DNA of 64,000 nt. Source: Lysobacter alkalisoli. GTDB lineage: Bacteria > Pseudomonadota > Gammaproteobacteria > Xanthomonadales > Xanthomonadaceae. The stretch covers positions 2,614,001 through 2,678,000 of the forward strand of contig NZ_CP041242.1 of the NCBI RefSeq assembly GCF_006547045.1, given 5' to 3'. Below, piece after piece: positions 18,550 to 32,598 of this stretch. Both the position numbers and the translations under genes were made by a program. Position 1 is the first letter of the stretch. Each line of letters begins with the position of its first letter. The notes beneath the pieces were generated by a model. That model did no database searches. It worked only from the letters and a program-made list of their open reading frames with translations, and was not told the DNA's origin.

Positions 18550-19740
18550 ATGAGCACCAGCTCCTCCCTTCGCGAAGTCGCCGTGCTCGGTGCGACCGGC
18601 TCGATCGGCAGCTCGGCGCTGGACGTGATCGCCCGCCACCCGGATCGCCTGCGCGCGACCGTGCTCGCCGCCGGCCGCAACGTCGAAGCCCTGCTCGAAC
18701 TCTGCCGCCGGCACCGCCCGCGGCATGCGGTGATCGCCGACGGCAAAGCGCTGCCGGCGCTGCGCGAGGGCCTGCGAGCCGCCGCGCTGGACACCCAAGC
18801 CCATGCCGGCGACGCACTCGACGCACTGATTTCCGGCGATGCCTGCGACACAGTGGTCGCCGCGATCGTCGGCGCCGCCGGCCTGCCCTCCACCCTCGCC
18901 GCCGCCCGCGCCGGCAAGCGCCTGCTGCTGGCCAACAAGGAATCGCTGGTGCTGGCCGGCGAACTGCTGATGCGTGCCGCCCACGAGGGCGGCGCGACCA
19001 TCGTACCGATCGACAGCGAGCACAACGCGATTTTCCAATGCCTGCAGGGGCGGCAGGACGACGGCAGCGGAGAAGTCAGCCGGATCACCCTGACCGCCTC
19101 CGGCGGCCCGTTCCGCGGCCGCGACCGCGCTTCGCTGGCCAACGTGACCGTCGAACAGGCCGTCGCCCACCCCAAGTGGTCGATGGGTCCGAAGATCTCG
19201 GTCGATTCGGCGACGCTGATGAACAAGGGCCTGGAGGTGATCGAGGCCCACCACTTGTTCGGCCTGCCCGGCGACCGCATCGGCGTGCTGGTGCACCCGC
19301 AGAGCCTGGTCCACTCACTGGTCGAGTTCATCGACGGCTCGACCCTGGCCCAGCTCGGCCTGCCGGACATGCGCACTGCCCTGGCGGTCGGCCTGGGCTG
19401 GCCGCGGCGGCTCGAATCCGGCGTGGCCGGCCTCGACCTGCTGGCCGAAGGCGGCCGGCTCGAGTTCGAACCGCCGGATACCGATGCCTTCCCCTGCCTG
19501 CGGCTGGCGTTCGAGGCCCTGGCCGCCGGCGGCACCGCTCCGGCGGTGCTCAATGCCGCCAACGAGGTCGCGGTTTCAGCCTTTCTTCAGCGCCGGACCG
19601 GTTTCCTGTCGATACCCGCCCTGGTCGAGGACGCGCTGGAGGCCCTGCCGCCGGTCGCAGCCGACTGCCTGGACACGCTTGCCGAAGCCGATGCCCGGGC
19701 CCGCTGCCATACTGAAGCTGCCATCGCCCATCACGCCTGA
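18550..19740 (+). CDS. dxr: 1-deoxy-D-xylulose 5-phosphate reductoisomerase
   Basis: 396 residues, matching the family. [14 protein letters not shown] is the NADPH-binding motif; [14 protein letters not shown], the [11 protein letters not shown] metal-site region and the ASGGPFR loop are intact. It catalyses the second step of the MEP isoprenoid pathway. I chose ATG at 18550; a GTG at 18535 just after the cdsA stop is possible and would add five residues. Order cdsA-dxr-rseP is common. Confidence 0.96.
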   Translation: MSTSSSLREVAVLGATGSIGSSALDVIARHPDRLRATVLAAGRNVEALLELCRRHRPRHAVIADGKALPALREGLRAAALDTQAHAGDALDALISGDACDTVVAAIVGAAGLPSTLAAARAGKRLLLANKESLVLAGELLMRAAHEGGATIVPIDSEHNAIFQCLQGRQDDGSGEVSRITLTASGGPFRGRDRASLANVTVEQAVAHPKWSMGPKISVDSATLMNKGLEVIEAHHLFGLPGDRIGVLVHPQSLVHSLVEFIDGSTLAQLGLPDMRTALAVGLGWPRRLESGVAGLDLLAEGGRLEFEPPDTDAFPCLRLAFEALAAGGTAPAVLNAANEVAVSAFLQRRTGFLSIPALVEDALEALPPVAADCLDTLAEADARARCHTEAAIAHHA

Positions 19741-19806
19741 CCTCCACCACTCATTTCGCCGAGACCATGAACACCCACTTCCCCACACTGACCGCCGGAT
19801 GCCGCC

Positions 19807-21168
19807 ATGGCTGAGCTGCTGGGTTCAGTCTGGTGGCTGATCGTCAGCCTCGGCGTGCTGGTCACCATCCACGAATACGGCCACTACCGGGTCGCCCGCT
19901 GGTGCGGGGTCAAGGTCCTGCGCTTCTCGGTCGGCTTCGGCAAGCCGCTGTGGATGCGGCGCGGGCGTGATGGCACCGAGTATGCGATCGCGGCGATTCC
20001 GCTGGGCGGCTACGTCCGCATGCTCGACGAGCGGGAAGCCGACGTCGATAGCGCCGAGCTCGACCAGGCCTTCAACCGCAAGCCGGTGTGGCAGCGCATC
20101 GCGATCGTGGCCGCCGGACCGGCTGCCAACCTCGGCCTGTGCGTGGCTTTGTTCTGGGCCATGTTCGTGGTCGGCCGCCCGGACTATGCGCCGGTCGTCG
20201 GCCAGGTCGATCGCATTGCCGCCGAAGCCGGCCTGCAACCGGGCGACACCATCCTCGCCGTCGGCGACCGCGCCACCCCGACCTGGAGCGAGGTGCAGAT
20301 GGCGCTGCTGCCGGCGGCCCTGGACCGCGACGACATGGCACTGCAGGTCGAGAATGCCGAAGGCCATGCCCGCACCCGCATCCTGCCGTTGGGCCGGCTG
20401 CCGGAGAACTTCAACCAGCGCAACCCGACCGGCGAGATCGGCCTGACCCCGCGCCACGCCCTGATGCCGGCGGTGATCGGCCGGGTGGAACCCGACAGCG
20501 CCGCCTGGGGGGTGCTCGCCGAGGGCGACCGCATCACCGCCATCGATGGCAGCCCGATCCGTGGCTGGAACGACATCGGCCGCGAGGTGCAAAGTCTTGG
20601 CGCACGCAACGAAAGCGCGATGATCGAGGTCGAGCGCGACGGCGAACGGCTGGCGCTGGAGATCAAGCCGAGACTGACGACCAGCCCGGACGGCAACGAG
20701 TACTGGGCGCTGGGAGTGAACTCGCCTTCAGGCCGCGAGATCCCGAAGGACGCCGTGCTCCGTCACGGCCCGCTGCGAGCGGTCCCGGCCGCCTTCGCCG
20801 AAACCGGACACCAGGCCCGCCAGTTGTTCGCCATGGTCGGCCGCGCCTTTACCGGCCGGATCGCAATCGAGAACACCGTGGCAGGGCCTGTCACCATCGC
20901 CCGCGCCACCAACGCCTTCGCCGGCCAGGGTCTGGCCTGGTACCTGTCGATCCTGGCCCTGCTCTCGTTGAGCCTCGGTATCCTGAACCTGCTGCCAATC
21001 CCGATCTTGGACGGCGGTCACCTGCTGTATTACCTTATCGAGCTGGTCAAGGGCAGCCCGGTGAGCGAGCGCGTCATGGCCGCCGGGCAATACGTCGGCC
21101 TCGCACTGATCGTCGGCCTGATGGGCCTGGCGTTCTACAACGACATTGTGAACAACCTGGTGCGCTGA
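19807..21168 (+). CDS. rseP: Site-2 intramembrane protease RseP
   Basis: 453 residues. Zinc site HEYGH at residues 22-26 in the first membrane segment and the partner motif NLLPIPILDGGH near residue 400. Two PDZ domains lie between (about 120-205 and 210-300). RseP cleaves anti-sigma factors such as RseA within the membrane and clears signal peptides. FecR-type regulators in other bacteria are also cut by RseP homologues, so it could serve the sigma/FecR pair upstream; that link is inference. ATG at 19807 gives the membrane segment at the usual place. Confidence 0.95.
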   Translation: MAELLGSVWWLIVSLGVLVTIHEYGHYRVARWCGVKVLRFSVGFGKPLWMRRGRDGTEYAIAAIPLGGYVRMLDEREADVDSAELDQAFNRKPVWQRIAIVAAGPAANLGLCVALFWAMFVVGRPDYAPVVGQVDRIAAEAGLQPGDTILAVGDRATPTWSEVQMALLPAALDRDDMALQVENAEGHARTRILPLGRLPENFNQRNPTGEIGLTPRHALMPAVIGRVEPDSAAWGVLAEGDRITAIDGSPIRGWNDIGREVQSLGARNESAMIEVERDGERLALEIKPRLTTSPDGNEYWALGVNSPSGREIPKDAVLRHGPLRAVPAAFAETGHQARQLFAMVGRAFTGRIAIENTVAGPVTIARATNAFAGQGLAWYLSILALLSLSLGILNLLPIPILDGGHLLYYLIELVKGSPVSERVMAAGQYVGLALIVGLMGLAFYNDIVNNLVR

Positions 21169-21202
21169 TGCCCGTTGAGCGGATGCTGGCACCCCTGACC
21201 GA

Positions 21203-21227
21203 ACGACGCCCGCGCTGCGGGCGTCGT
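21203..21227 (+). other. Hairpin between rseP and bamA
   Basis: A perfect 11-bp GC-rich stem (21203-21213 with 21217-21227, 3-nt loop) stands 35 nt after rseP. No T run follows. A second smaller inverted repeat (TCAGGCA...TGCCTGA, 21236-21255) lies next to it. They could separate the rseP and bamA transcripts or stabilise mRNA ends. Confidence 0.35.
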
Positions 21228-21286
21228 GCATAGCATCAGGCATGCATGTGCCTGACGCCATGTAACCGAATTTCCAACCGGACGTG

Positions 21287-23806
21287 ATGATGACGCGAAC
21301 CCCGACTCGCCACCTGCTTGCCCTTGCCCTGGCTACCGCCCTGTACCCTGCGGCGGTCCTTCCCGCACTGGCACAGGTGGCCGCCCCGGCCCTGCCGGAG
21401 TCCTTCGATCCCACGGCCACAACGTCCGTCCCGGGCCAGGGCTTCGTCGCCAGCGACATCCGCGTCGATGGCCTGCAGCGCATTGCTGCAGGCACCGTGT
21501 TCACTTACCTGCCGATCGAGCGCGGCGACACGATCGACCAGGCCCGTGCCGGCGAGGCGGTCCGCGCGCTGTACCGCACCGGCTTCTTCGAGGACATCAG
21601 CCTGTCCCGCCAAGGCGACATCCTCGTCATCACCGTGCGCGAGCGCCCGGCGATCAACAAGCTGACCCTCACCGGCAACAAGGACATCAAGAGCGAGGAC
21701 CTGCTCCGCGGCCTGGGCGATATCGGCCTGACCGAAGGCGGTACCTTCGATCGTCTGGCGCTGGACCGCGTCACCCAGGAGCTGGCCCGCCAGTACAACA
21801 ACCGCGGCAAGTACAACGTGGAGATCAGCCCGACTGTCGCCACCCTCGACCGCAACCGAGTCGACCTGACCATCGCCATCAAGGAAGGCAAGGCGGCCAA
21901 GATTCGCCACGTCAACCTGATTGGTGCCGACAACTTCGAGAAGAAGGACATCCTCTCGGCCTGGGAATCGCGCGAAAGCAACTGGCTGAGCTGGTACCGC
22001 CGCGACGACCAGTACTCGCGCGAGAAGTTCGCCGGCGACCTGGAAAAGCTCAACTCCTGGTACCTGGACCGCGGCTATGTCGACATGAGCATCGACTCGC
22101 CGCAGGTCGCGATCAGCCCCGACCGCCAGGACATCTACATCACCGCCGGCCTCACCGAGGGCGAGAAATACACGGTGTCCAGCATCGAGATCACCGGCGA
22201 CACCGTGCTGCCCAAGGAGCGCATCGAACGAATGGTGCTGGTCAAGCCAGACCAGACCTTCTCGCGCCGCCTGCTGGAGATCAGCTCGGACGCGATCACC
22301 GCCACCCTCAGCAACGTCGGCTACGCCTTCGCCCAGGTCAATACGATTCCCGACATCGATCGCGAGAACCGCACCGTCGGCGTCACCCTGCAGGTCGTTC
22401 CAGGACCGCGCGTCAACGTCCGCAACGTCGTGTTCCGGGGCAACACCCGCACCGCTGACGAGGTTCTGCGCCGCGAGATGCGCCAGTTCGAAGGCTCGTG
22501 GTATTCGCAGGCGGCGATCGACCGTTCCAAGATCAGGCTGCAGGGACTGGGCTTCTTCGAGGAGGTCAACGTCGACAGCGAGCCGGTGCCCGGCAGCAGC
22601 GACGAGGTCGACGTGATCTACAACCTCAAGGAGACCACCTCCGGCAGCTTCATGTTCGGCCTCGGCTACTCGCAGGTGTCGGGTGCGACCATCCAGGCCC
22701 AGTTGTCGCAGAACAACTTCCTCGGCACCGGCAACCGGGTCGCGGTGCAGGCCCAGCGCAGCGACTTCCTGCAGCGCTACGACTTCTCCTACGTCAACCC
22801 GTACTTCACCGACAACGGCGTGTCGCTGGGCTACAACGTGTGGTGGCGCGAGTACGACTACGGCAACTTCAACACCGCCCAGTACAACAGCACCAACGCC
22901 GGTTTCCAGACCATGTGGGGCATCCCGATCACCGAGACAGGCTCGATCACCGGCCTGTTCGGCATCGACCGCAACCAGATCAACGCGTTCCCAGGCTCCG
23001 CCCCGGACTCGATCGTCGACTATATCAATGCGATCGGCCAGCGCACCTTCCATGCCTGGCGCGGCGAGATAGGCTGGTCGCGCAACACGCTCAACCACGG
23101 CCTGACTCCGACCGCGGGTGCCTCGCAGCGACTGTGGTTGGAGGCGACTCTGCCAGGCTCGACGGTCGAGTACTACAAGATCAACTACAACATCTCCAAG
23201 TACTGGCCGCTGTCGCGCCACCTGGTGCTCAACACCCGCGCCGAACTCGGCTACGGCGACAGCTACGGCGATGCGGTGTCGCGCAACATCTGTTTCTCCG
23301 GCTCGATCCAGGACACCAACAACGATGGTCGGGGCGACACCTTCGTGCCGAATCCCCCCAGCGATCCGTGCCTGCCCGACTCCGGCGACTACGTGGAAAC
23401 CGTCACCGCCGACGGCCTGCCGTTCTTCGAGAACTTCTACGCCGGCGGCGTGCGCTCGGTGCGCGGTTTCCGCGACAACACCCTGGGCCCGCGCGAGGCG
23501 CCGTCCGGGAACAGCACCTTCCGGCAGCCGCTCGGCGGCTCGGTGAAGACGGTCGGCTCGGTCGAGGCGATCTTCCCGACCCTGTTCGACAGCCCGGCCG
23601 CGCGCATCTCGGCGTTCCTGGACTTCGGCAACGTGTACAAGGACCTCGACGCGTTCGACGTCGGCGAGTTCCGCGCCTCGACCGGCGTGGCGCTGATGTG
23701 GCGTTCGCCGATGGGCCCGATCTCGATCAGCTATGCCTACCCGCTCAAGAAGGAAGAGGGCGACGAACTCGAACGCCTGCAGTTCACCTTCGGCGGCGCG
23801 TTCTGA
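21287..23806 (+). CDS. bamA: Outer-membrane protein assembly factor BamA
   Basis: 839 residues. Signal peptide (core LLALALATALYPAAVLPALA), then five POTRA domains (about 40-455: first DIRVDGLQRIAAGT, last NVVFRGNTRTADE) and the 16-strand Omp85 barrel. The loop-6 motif VRGF(R) is present in the last third (about residue 725), and the chain ends in Phe. BamA folds and inserts outer-membrane proteins, including the autotransporter, usher and receptor made here. Start is uncertain within six bases: GTG 21284, ATG 21287 and ATG 21290 are in frame; 21290 has the best GGA spacing. lpxD follows after 29 nt; there is no skp gene between them. Confidence 0.96.
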   Translation: MMTRTPTRHLLALALATALYPAAVLPALAQVAAPALPESFDPTATTSVPGQGFVASDIRVDGLQRIAAGTVFTYLPIERGDTIDQARAGEAVRALYRTGFFEDISLSRQGDILVITVRERPAINKLTLTGNKDIKSEDLLRGLGDIGLTEGGTFDRLALDRVTQELARQYNNRGKYNVEISPTVATLDRNRVDLTIAIKEGKAAKIRHVNLIGADNFEKKDILSAWESRESNWLSWYRRDDQYSREKFAGDLEKLNSWYLDRGYVDMSIDSPQVAISPDRQDIYITAGLTEGEKYTVSSIEITGDTVLPKERIERMVLVKPDQTFSRRLLEISSDAITATLSNVGYAFAQVNTIPDIDRENRTVGVTLQVVPGPRVNVRNVVFRGNTRTADEVLRREMRQFEGSWYSQAAIDRSKIRLQGLGFFEEVNVDSEPVPGSSDEVDVIYNLKETTSGSFMFGLGYSQVSGATIQAQLSQNNFLGTGNRVAVQAQRSDFLQRYDFSYVNPYFTDNGVSLGYNVWWREYDYGNFNTAQYNSTNAGFQTMWGIPITETGSITGLFGIDRNQINAFPGSAPDSIVDYINAIGQRTFHAWRGEIGWSRNTLNHGLTPTAGASQRLWLEATLPGSTVEYYKINYNISKYWPLSRHLVLNTRAELGYGDSYGDAVSRNICFSGSIQDTNNDGRGDTFVPNPPSDPCLPDSGDYVETVTADGLPFFENFYAGGVRSVRGFRDNTLGPREAPSGNSTFRQPLGGSVKTVGSVEAIFPTLFDSPAARISAFLDFGNVYKDLDAFDVGEFRASTGVALMWRSPMGPISISYAYPLKKEEGDELERLQFTFGGAF

Positions 23807-23835
23807 TTCAGCGCCTGGAACCATTATTGGCGAAC

Positions 23836-24843
23836 ATGACGACGCACACTGCCGCATCACTGGCCGAGCGTTTCGGGCTGACTGTGCGGGGCGACGGCAA
23901 CGTGGCCCTGCACGGCGTAGGCACCCTGGCCGAAGCCGGGCCTGACCAACTCGCCTTCCTCGCCAATCCGAAGTATCGCAACCAGCTCGCCAGCACCCGC
24001 GCCGGGGCAGTGGTCATGAAGGAGGCCGATGCCGAGGGCTACGAAGGCACGGTGCTTCTCGCCCGCGACCCGTACGTCGCGTTCGCCCGGATTTCAGCGC
24101 TGTTCGCGCCAATCCCCGAGCGAGCGCCCGGCATCCATCCCTCCGCATCCATCGACCCGAGCGCCGAAGTGGCTGCCGACGCCCATGTCGGCGCCTTCGT
24201 CGCTGTCGGCGCACGCAGCCGCATCGAGGCCGGCGCAGTCGTCGGCCCGGGCTGCGTGATCGGCGAGGATTGCGTGATCGGTGCCGGCAGCGAACTGGTC
24301 GCCCGGGTCACCCTCGTCACCCGGGTCAGGCTCGGCCAGCGCGTGCGCATCCACCCGGGCGCCGTGCTCGGTGCCGCAGGTTTCGGGATCGCGATGGACA
24401 ACGGCCACTGGATCAACGTCCCCCAGGTGGGCGGCGTGGTGATCGGCGACGACTGCGACATCGGTGCCAACACCTGCATCGACCGCGGCGCGATCGAGGA
24501 TACGGTGTTGGAAGAGGACGTGCGCCTCGACAACCATATCCAGATCGGCCACAACGCCTTCATCGGCGCCCATACGGCGATGGCCGGTGGTGTGGCGGTC
24601 GCCGGCAGCGCGCGCATCGGACGTTACTGCATGATCGCCGGCATGGCCGGGATCGCCGGTCACCTCGAGATCTGCGACCGGGTCGTGATCACCGCCATGA
24701 GCATGGTCACCAGTTCGATTCGTGAACCGGGCGAGTATTCATCCGGCCTGCCATTGATGGACAATCGCACATGGCGCCGCAATGCCGCCCGCTTCAGGCA
24801 CCTGGACGAACTTGCCCGCCGCATTCCGCGCGCCGACAAGTAA
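23836..24843 (+). CDS. lpxD: UDP-3-O-acylglucosamine N-acyltransferase
   Basis: 335 residues. N-terminal uridine-binding domain (residues 1-100) followed by left-handed beta-helix hexapeptide repeats, with the catalytic His in [11 protein letters not shown] (about residue 235-245). It adds the amide-linked hydroxyacyl chain in lipid A synthesis. ATG at 23836 gives the family N-terminus ([17 protein letters not shown]). First of the lpxD-fabZ-lpxA-lpxB set. Confidence 0.96.
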   Translation: MTTHTAASLAERFGLTVRGDGNVALHGVGTLAEAGPDQLAFLANPKYRNQLASTRAGAVVMKEADAEGYEGTVLLARDPYVAFARISALFAPIPERAPGIHPSASIDPSAEVAADAHVGAFVAVGARSRIEAGAVVGPGCVIGEDCVIGAGSELVARVTLVTRVRLGQRVRIHPGAVLGAAGFGIAMDNGHWINVPQVGGVVIGDDCDIGANTCIDRGAIEDTVLEEDVRLDNHIQIGHNAFIGAHTAMAGGVAVAGSARIGRYCMIAGMAGIAGHLEICDRVVITAMSMVTSSIREPGEYSSGLPLMDNRTWRRNAARFRHLDELARRIPRADK

Positions 24844-24907
24844 GCCCAGCCCGTTCCGCCATCCCGCTCCGCAACGCCGGGCAGGGATGCAGTTGCAAGG
24901 AAACATG

Positions 24908-25363
24908 ATGAGTTCGACCCTGAAATTGCCGATCGACGTCACCGCCATCCAGACCCGGCTGCCGCATCGGTACCCGTTCCTGCTGGTCGACCGCGTGGTC
25001 GAGCTGGAACCGAACAAGCGCGTGCTGGCGTACAAGAACGTCACCATCAACGAACCGTTCTTCAATGGCCACTTCCCCGGTCATCCGGTGATGCCGGGCG
25101 TGCTGGTGGTCGAGGCGATGGCCCAGGCCGGCGGCCTGCTGACCCAGTTCTCCAACGAGGACGGCCCGGACGGACGCCTGTTCTATCTGGTCAAGGTCGA
25201 CAACGCGAGGTTCTCGCGCATGGTGGTGCCGGGCGACCGGCTTGAACTGGAAGTGACCCTGAAGCGGCTGATCCGCAACATGGCGCTGTACAGCGGCGTC
25301 GCCCGCGTCGATGGCGAACAGGCTGCCTGTGCCGACATCCTCTGCGCGGGGGTCGATCCCTGA
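24908..25363 (+). CDS. fabZ: 3-hydroxyacyl-ACP dehydratase FabZ
   Basis: 151 residues. Hot-dog fold with [13 protein letters not shown] (about 17-29) and the active-site helix [20 protein letters not shown]: catalytic His near residue 57 and Glu near 71. It dehydrates hydroxyacyl-ACP in fatty-acid synthesis and competes with LpxA for the same pool. ATG at 24908 is 6 nt after an AAGGA site; an adjacent in-frame ATG at 24905 is also possible. Confidence 0.95.
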   Translation: MSSTLKLPIDVTAIQTRLPHRYPFLLVDRVVELEPNKRVLAYKNVTINEPFFNGHFPGHPVMPGVLVVEAMAQAGGLLTQFSNEDGPDGRLFYLVKVDNARFSRMVVPGDRLELEVTLKRLIRNMALYSGVARVDGEQAACADILCAGVDP

Positions 25364-25365
25364 TC

Positions 25366-26148
25366 ATGGCCGCGGGCATCCACCCTTCCGCCGTCATCGA
25401 ACCGGGCGCGCGCCTCGGCGAGAACGTGCGCATCGGTGCGTTCTGCCATATCGGCGAAGACGTCATCATCGGCGACGGCTGCGAATTCGGGCCGCACTGC
25501 TCGGTGGCGGGGCCAACCACGATCGGGCGCGACAACCGCTTCATCGGCCACTGCGCGATCGGCGGCGAGCCGCAGGACAAGAAGTATGCCGGCGAGCATG
25601 TGGAACTGGTGATTGGCGATCGCAACCTGTTCCGCGAGTTCGTCACCATCAACCGCGGCACCGGCAGTGGCGGCGGCGTGACCCGCATCGGCAACGACAA
25701 CTGGATGCTGGCCTACACCCACGTCGCCCATGACTGCGTGGTCGGCAACCATTGCGTGTTCTCCAACAATGCCACCCTGGCCGGCCACGTCACCGTCGGC
25801 GATCACGTGATCCTGAGCGGCTTTGCCGGCATCCATCAGTTCTGCCGGATCGGCGCGCATGCATTCATCGGCATGGGCGCATTCGTCAACGGCGACGTGC
25901 CACCGTTCGTGATGGTGGCCCAGGACGGCTATGGCCGCCCGCGCGGTATCAACAGTGAAGGACTCAAGCGCCGCGGTTTCGACAGCACGCGGATCAGCGC
26001 GATCAAGCGCGCCTACCGTGCCCTGTACATCGCCGGCAGTTCACTGGACGAGGCACGGGGAAAGCTGGCCGAGCTGGCCGGCGAAAGCGAGGACGTGCGC
26101 GCGTTGCTGGATTTCATCGACAGCGGCGAACGGCCGTTGCTGCGATAA
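25366..26148 (+). CDS. lpxA: UDP-N-acetylglucosamine acyltransferase
   Basis: 260 residues. Starts [11 protein letters not shown] and continues as hexapeptide repeats, with the catalytic His in the [12 protein letters not shown] / [13 protein letters not shown] region (about 140-165) and a C-terminal helical bundle (KRAYRALY). It catalyses the first step of lipid A synthesis. Only two bases separate it from fabZ. Confidence 0.96.
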   Translation: MAAGIHPSAVIEPGARLGENVRIGAFCHIGEDVIIGDGCEFGPHCSVAGPTTIGRDNRFIGHCAIGGEPQDKKYAGEHVELVIGDRNLFREFVTINRGTGSGGGVTRIGNDNWMLAYTHVAHDCVVGNHCVFSNNATLAGHVTVGDHVILSGFAGIHQFCRIGAHAFIGMGAFVNGDVPPFVMVAQDGYGRPRGINSEGLKRRGFDSTRISAIKRAYRALYIAGSSLDEARGKLAELAGESEDVRALLDFIDSGERPLLR

Positions 26149-26229
26149 AGCAGGGGCTGGAAACCGGGGCCGGGGATCCATCCCGCCATCCTGCCCTCCA
26201 TCACTCCATGTGAACGGGTACCGATCGCT

Positions 26230-27441
26230 ATGATCGACCCACCTCAAGCATCGACGAATCTGCTCTTGTCCCAGCCTTCAACCCCCAGGCTCCAGCCCCT
26301 GAAAATCGCCCTGGTCGCCGGCGAGGCTTCCGGCGACCTGCTCGGTGCGGGGCTGATCGATGCGCTTCGCGTGCGCTTTCCGGATGCGGAATTCGCAGGC
26401 ATCGGCGGCGACCGCATGCGTGAGAGCGGGCTCGATGCCTGGCACGACGCCAACGAACTGGCGGTGATGGGACTGGCCGAGGTGCTGCGCCACCTGCCGC
26501 GGTTGCTACGGTTGCGCCGCGATCTGCGGCGACGCCTGCTCGACTGGCGCCCGGACGTCTTCATCGGCATCGACGCGCCCGACTTCAACCTCGGCGTGGA
26601 GAAATGGTTGCGCCGACGAGGCATCCGCACCGTGCACTACGTCAGCCCGTCGGTCTGGGCCTGGCGCGAGAAGCGTGCGGAGAAGATCGGCCACAGTGCC
26701 GAGCGGGTGCTATGCCTGTTCCCGATGGAGCCGGCGATCTATGCCCGCCACGGGGTCGACGCGCGTTTCGTTGGCCATCCGCTCGCGGACGAATTGCCGC
26801 TGGAGCCCGACCGCAGCGCCGCGCGCGCCGATCTCGGACTTGATCCACAGCGCCCTGTACTGGCGGTGCTGCCCGGTTCGCGGCTGGGCGAGATCGCGCG
26901 CCTGGGCTCGGTTTTCATCGAGGCCGCCGCGCAGGTTGCCCGCACGCTTCCCGGACTGCAGGTCGTGGTACCCGCCGCCAACGCCGCCTGCCGAAGCGCC
27001 CTCGAACCACTGCTCGCGGACACCGGGATGGACGTCCACCTGCTCGACGGCCGCGCACGCACCGCGATGGTCGCCAGCGATGCCATCCTGCTCGCCTCCG
27101 GCACCGCCGCGCTGGAGGCGATGCTGACCAAGCGCCCGATGGTGGTCGGCTACAAGGTCGCACCGCTGACCGCGCGCATCGTCAGGATGCTGGGCCTGCT
27201 CAAGGTCGACCTTTACTCGCTGCCCAACGTCCTTGCCGGCGAGCGGATCGTGCCCGAACTGATCCAGGAAGACTGCACCGCCGAGGCGCTCGCTGCCGCC
27301 ACCCTGGCCTGGCTGCAGGACCCGACGGCGACGGCGCGGCTGCAACCGCGTTTCCGCGACATCCACCTGCAGCTGCGGCGCGACGCCTCGGTGATGGCCG
27401 CGGACGCGGTGGCCGGGCTGATCGACGGTCGGGAGCCGTGA
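26230..27441 (+). CDS. lpxB: Lipid A disaccharide synthase
   Basis: 403 residues. GT19 family: [13 protein letters not shown] near residue 21, [10 protein letters not shown] near 113, YVSPSVWAW near 136 and [10 protein letters not shown] near 213. It joins two glucosamine precursors at the inner membrane. ATG at 26230 adds about 18 residues before the conserved [12 protein letters not shown]; shorter starts cannot be ruled out. The 81-bp gap to lpxA shows no promoter I can support. Confidence 0.95.
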   Translation: MIDPPQASTNLLLSQPSTPRLQPLKIALVAGEASGDLLGAGLIDALRVRFPDAEFAGIGGDRMRESGLDAWHDANELAVMGLAEVLRHLPRLLRLRRDLRRRLLDWRPDVFIGIDAPDFNLGVEKWLRRRGIRTVHYVSPSVWAWREKRAEKIGHSAERVLCLFPMEPAIYARHGVDARFVGHPLADELPLEPDRSAARADLGLDPQRPVLAVLPGSRLGEIARLGSVFIEAAAQVARTLPGLQVVVPAANAACRSALEPLLADTGMDVHLLDGRARTAMVASDAILLASGTAALEAMLTKRPMVVGYKVAPLTARIVRMLGLLKVDLYSLPNVLAGERIVPELIQEDCTAEALAAATLAWLQDPTATARLQPRFRDIHLQLRRDASVMAADAVAGLIDGREP

Positions 27442-28019
27442 TGGAGGACATTCTGATCGCGGGGGTCGACGAGGCCGGACGCGGACCGCTGGCAGGCCCG
27501 GTGGCCGTGGCCGCGGTGATCCTCGACCCGGCGCGCCCGATCGAAGGACTCAATGATTCCAAGAAGCTGACGGAGAAGCGCCGCGAACGGCTTTACCCGC
27601 TGATCCGCGAACACGCACTGGCCTGGCATGTCTGTTTCATCGAAGCGGACGAGATCGACTCGATGAACATCTTCCAGGCCACCCTGGCCGGCATGCGGCG
27701 TGCCGTGGAAGCACTCAGTCCCGCCGCCCGGCGGGCCCTGATCGACGGCAACAAGGTCCCGCCCGGGCTACCCTGCCCGGCCGAGGCCATCGTCGGCGGC
27801 GATGCGACCGAGCCGGCGATCATGGCCGCCTCGATCCTGGCCAAGGTCGCTCGCGACCAGATCATGGTCGCCCTGCACGCTGACTGGCCGCAGTACGGCT
27901 TCGATGCCCACAAGGGCTACCCGACTCCGGCCCACCTGCGCGCACTGGCCCGCCACGGCCCCTGCCCCGCGCATCGACGCAGTTTCGCGCCGGTACGCAA
28001 CGCGCTCGGGTTGGCGTGA
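27441..28019 (+). CDS. rnhB: Ribonuclease HII
   Basis: 192 residues. [15 protein letters not shown] holds the first catalytic Asp and Glu, and a later Asp lies in ALIDGNK near residue 99; [14 protein letters not shown] is the family signature. It removes ribonucleotides and RNA from DNA hybrids. ATG at 27441 follows GGGAG by 5 nt and overlaps the lpxB stop by one base; a GTG one codon earlier is in frame. Confidence 0.95.
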   Translation: MEDILIAGVDEAGRGPLAGPVAVAAVILDPARPIEGLNDSKKLTEKRRERLYPLIREHALAWHVCFIEADEIDSMNIFQATLAGMRRAVEALSPAARRALIDGNKVPPGLPCPAEAIVGGDATEPAIMAASILAKVARDQIMVALHADWPQYGFDAHKGYPTPAHLRALARHGPCPAHRRSFAPVRNALGLA

Positions 28020-28241
28020 CACCGACCGGACGCAAAGGCCCTACCCGGCTGTTCCTCCCCCGTTCATGACCCGCTGAACAGTCCACGCCCGCCGTCACTC
28101 TGCCCTTCTCCAGCGAGCGCTAGACTTGGGCAGCAAGGATGCACCGATCGGGCCGCAGCTCTTGCGACCCGGTCCAAGGGACGCGGCGCGATGCCGGCCC
28201 GCCCGCCCCAACGCCACCTTCGCCGGCAATGGAGGTGCGCC

Positions 28242-28865
28242 ATGCGCAGGACCCAGCTCAATCCACTGGAACCCCCCATGCCGTTCGGCAAGGATGCCCC
28301 GCCGCCCGCCGCCCGCGATGCCGTGATGTCCTGGCAACCGGCCGCAGTGGCGCAGTTCGACGCGTTGTTGCACGAGATCAACCCTGATGCGCCGCGCGTC
28401 GACATCCCGCGCCTGCAGGCCGTGGCCGAATGGCTGGTCGAACTGCCCGAGGAGCAGGCCCGGCCATTGCTGGCCACCCGCCTCGAACGCATCGAGTTGA
28501 TCCGTACCATGCTCGCCGACCCCGGTTGGGACACCGATGAGGGTACCCGGGCCCGCGTCAACCGGCTGGTCGCCTATTTCGACCGTGAAGACGACCTGAT
28601 TCCGGACGGCACTCCCAGTCTGGGAATGCTCGACGATGCGTTGATGCTGGAACTGGCCTGGCCGATGGTGGAGAACGAAGTCGAGCAGTACCGCGACTTC
28701 CGTGACTACCGCGAGCAGGAACACCCCACCGGAGATGCAGCCGCCCAGCGCGAAGCCTGGTTCCGCGATCGTCTGGCCGAAATCGAACAGCTGCGACTGA
28801 ATGCGCGTGCCCGCAGCGGCCATTACGTCAAGAACAAGAAGGAAGGCCCCCTGCGGGTGTTTTGA
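28242..28865 (+). CDS. YkvA/DUF1232-domain protein of unknown function
   Basis: 207 residues, soluble, highly charged, no signal peptide. The middle (about 115-150) matches the DUF1232 pattern: VAYFDREDDLIPDGTPSLG, then M-L-DDALMLELAW, i.e. the family's aspartate pair, I-PD, G and L-DD. In most family members this piece is hydrophobic; here it is charged. The rest is helical, with Glu/Arg-rich stretches and a Lys-rich C-terminus. ATG at 28242 has a good GGAGG site 6 nt upstream. It is inserted between rnhB and dnaE, which are neighbours in many Gammaproteobacteria. Function is not known. Confidence 0.75.
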   Translation: MRRTQLNPLEPPMPFGKDAPPPAARDAVMSWQPAAVAQFDALLHEINPDAPRVDIPRLQAVAEWLVELPEEQARPLLATRLERIELIRTMLADPGWDTDEGTRARVNRLVAYFDREDDLIPDGTPSLGMLDDALMLELAWPMVENEVEQYRDFRDYREQEHPTGDAAAQREAWFRDRLAEIEQLRLNARARSGHYVKNKKEGPLRVF

Positions 28866-29005
28866 TCGGCGGCCGGTCTCGCCGGAACGACGAAACCATG
28901 GAACGACGGACACGGCCTCCGCGGCAACGGCGGCGATTTCCGGTCGTCAAGTCTTGCCGCCGCCCGGGGGGCTGATACCCTGCGAACCTGCAACAGGTTC
29001 CAGGC

Positions 29006-32527
<3,522 letters not shown>

Positions 32528-32598
32528 CACCCGTCAGCAGCCCGCCCACACCCGGGTACGCCGACAACCCGCCCGGCAATCGTGGGCACATCGCCTTG

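Noticed and set aside
21236-23860. 874-codon open frame antisense to bamA
   Set aside because: No signal, no family features; bamA on the plus strand is certain.
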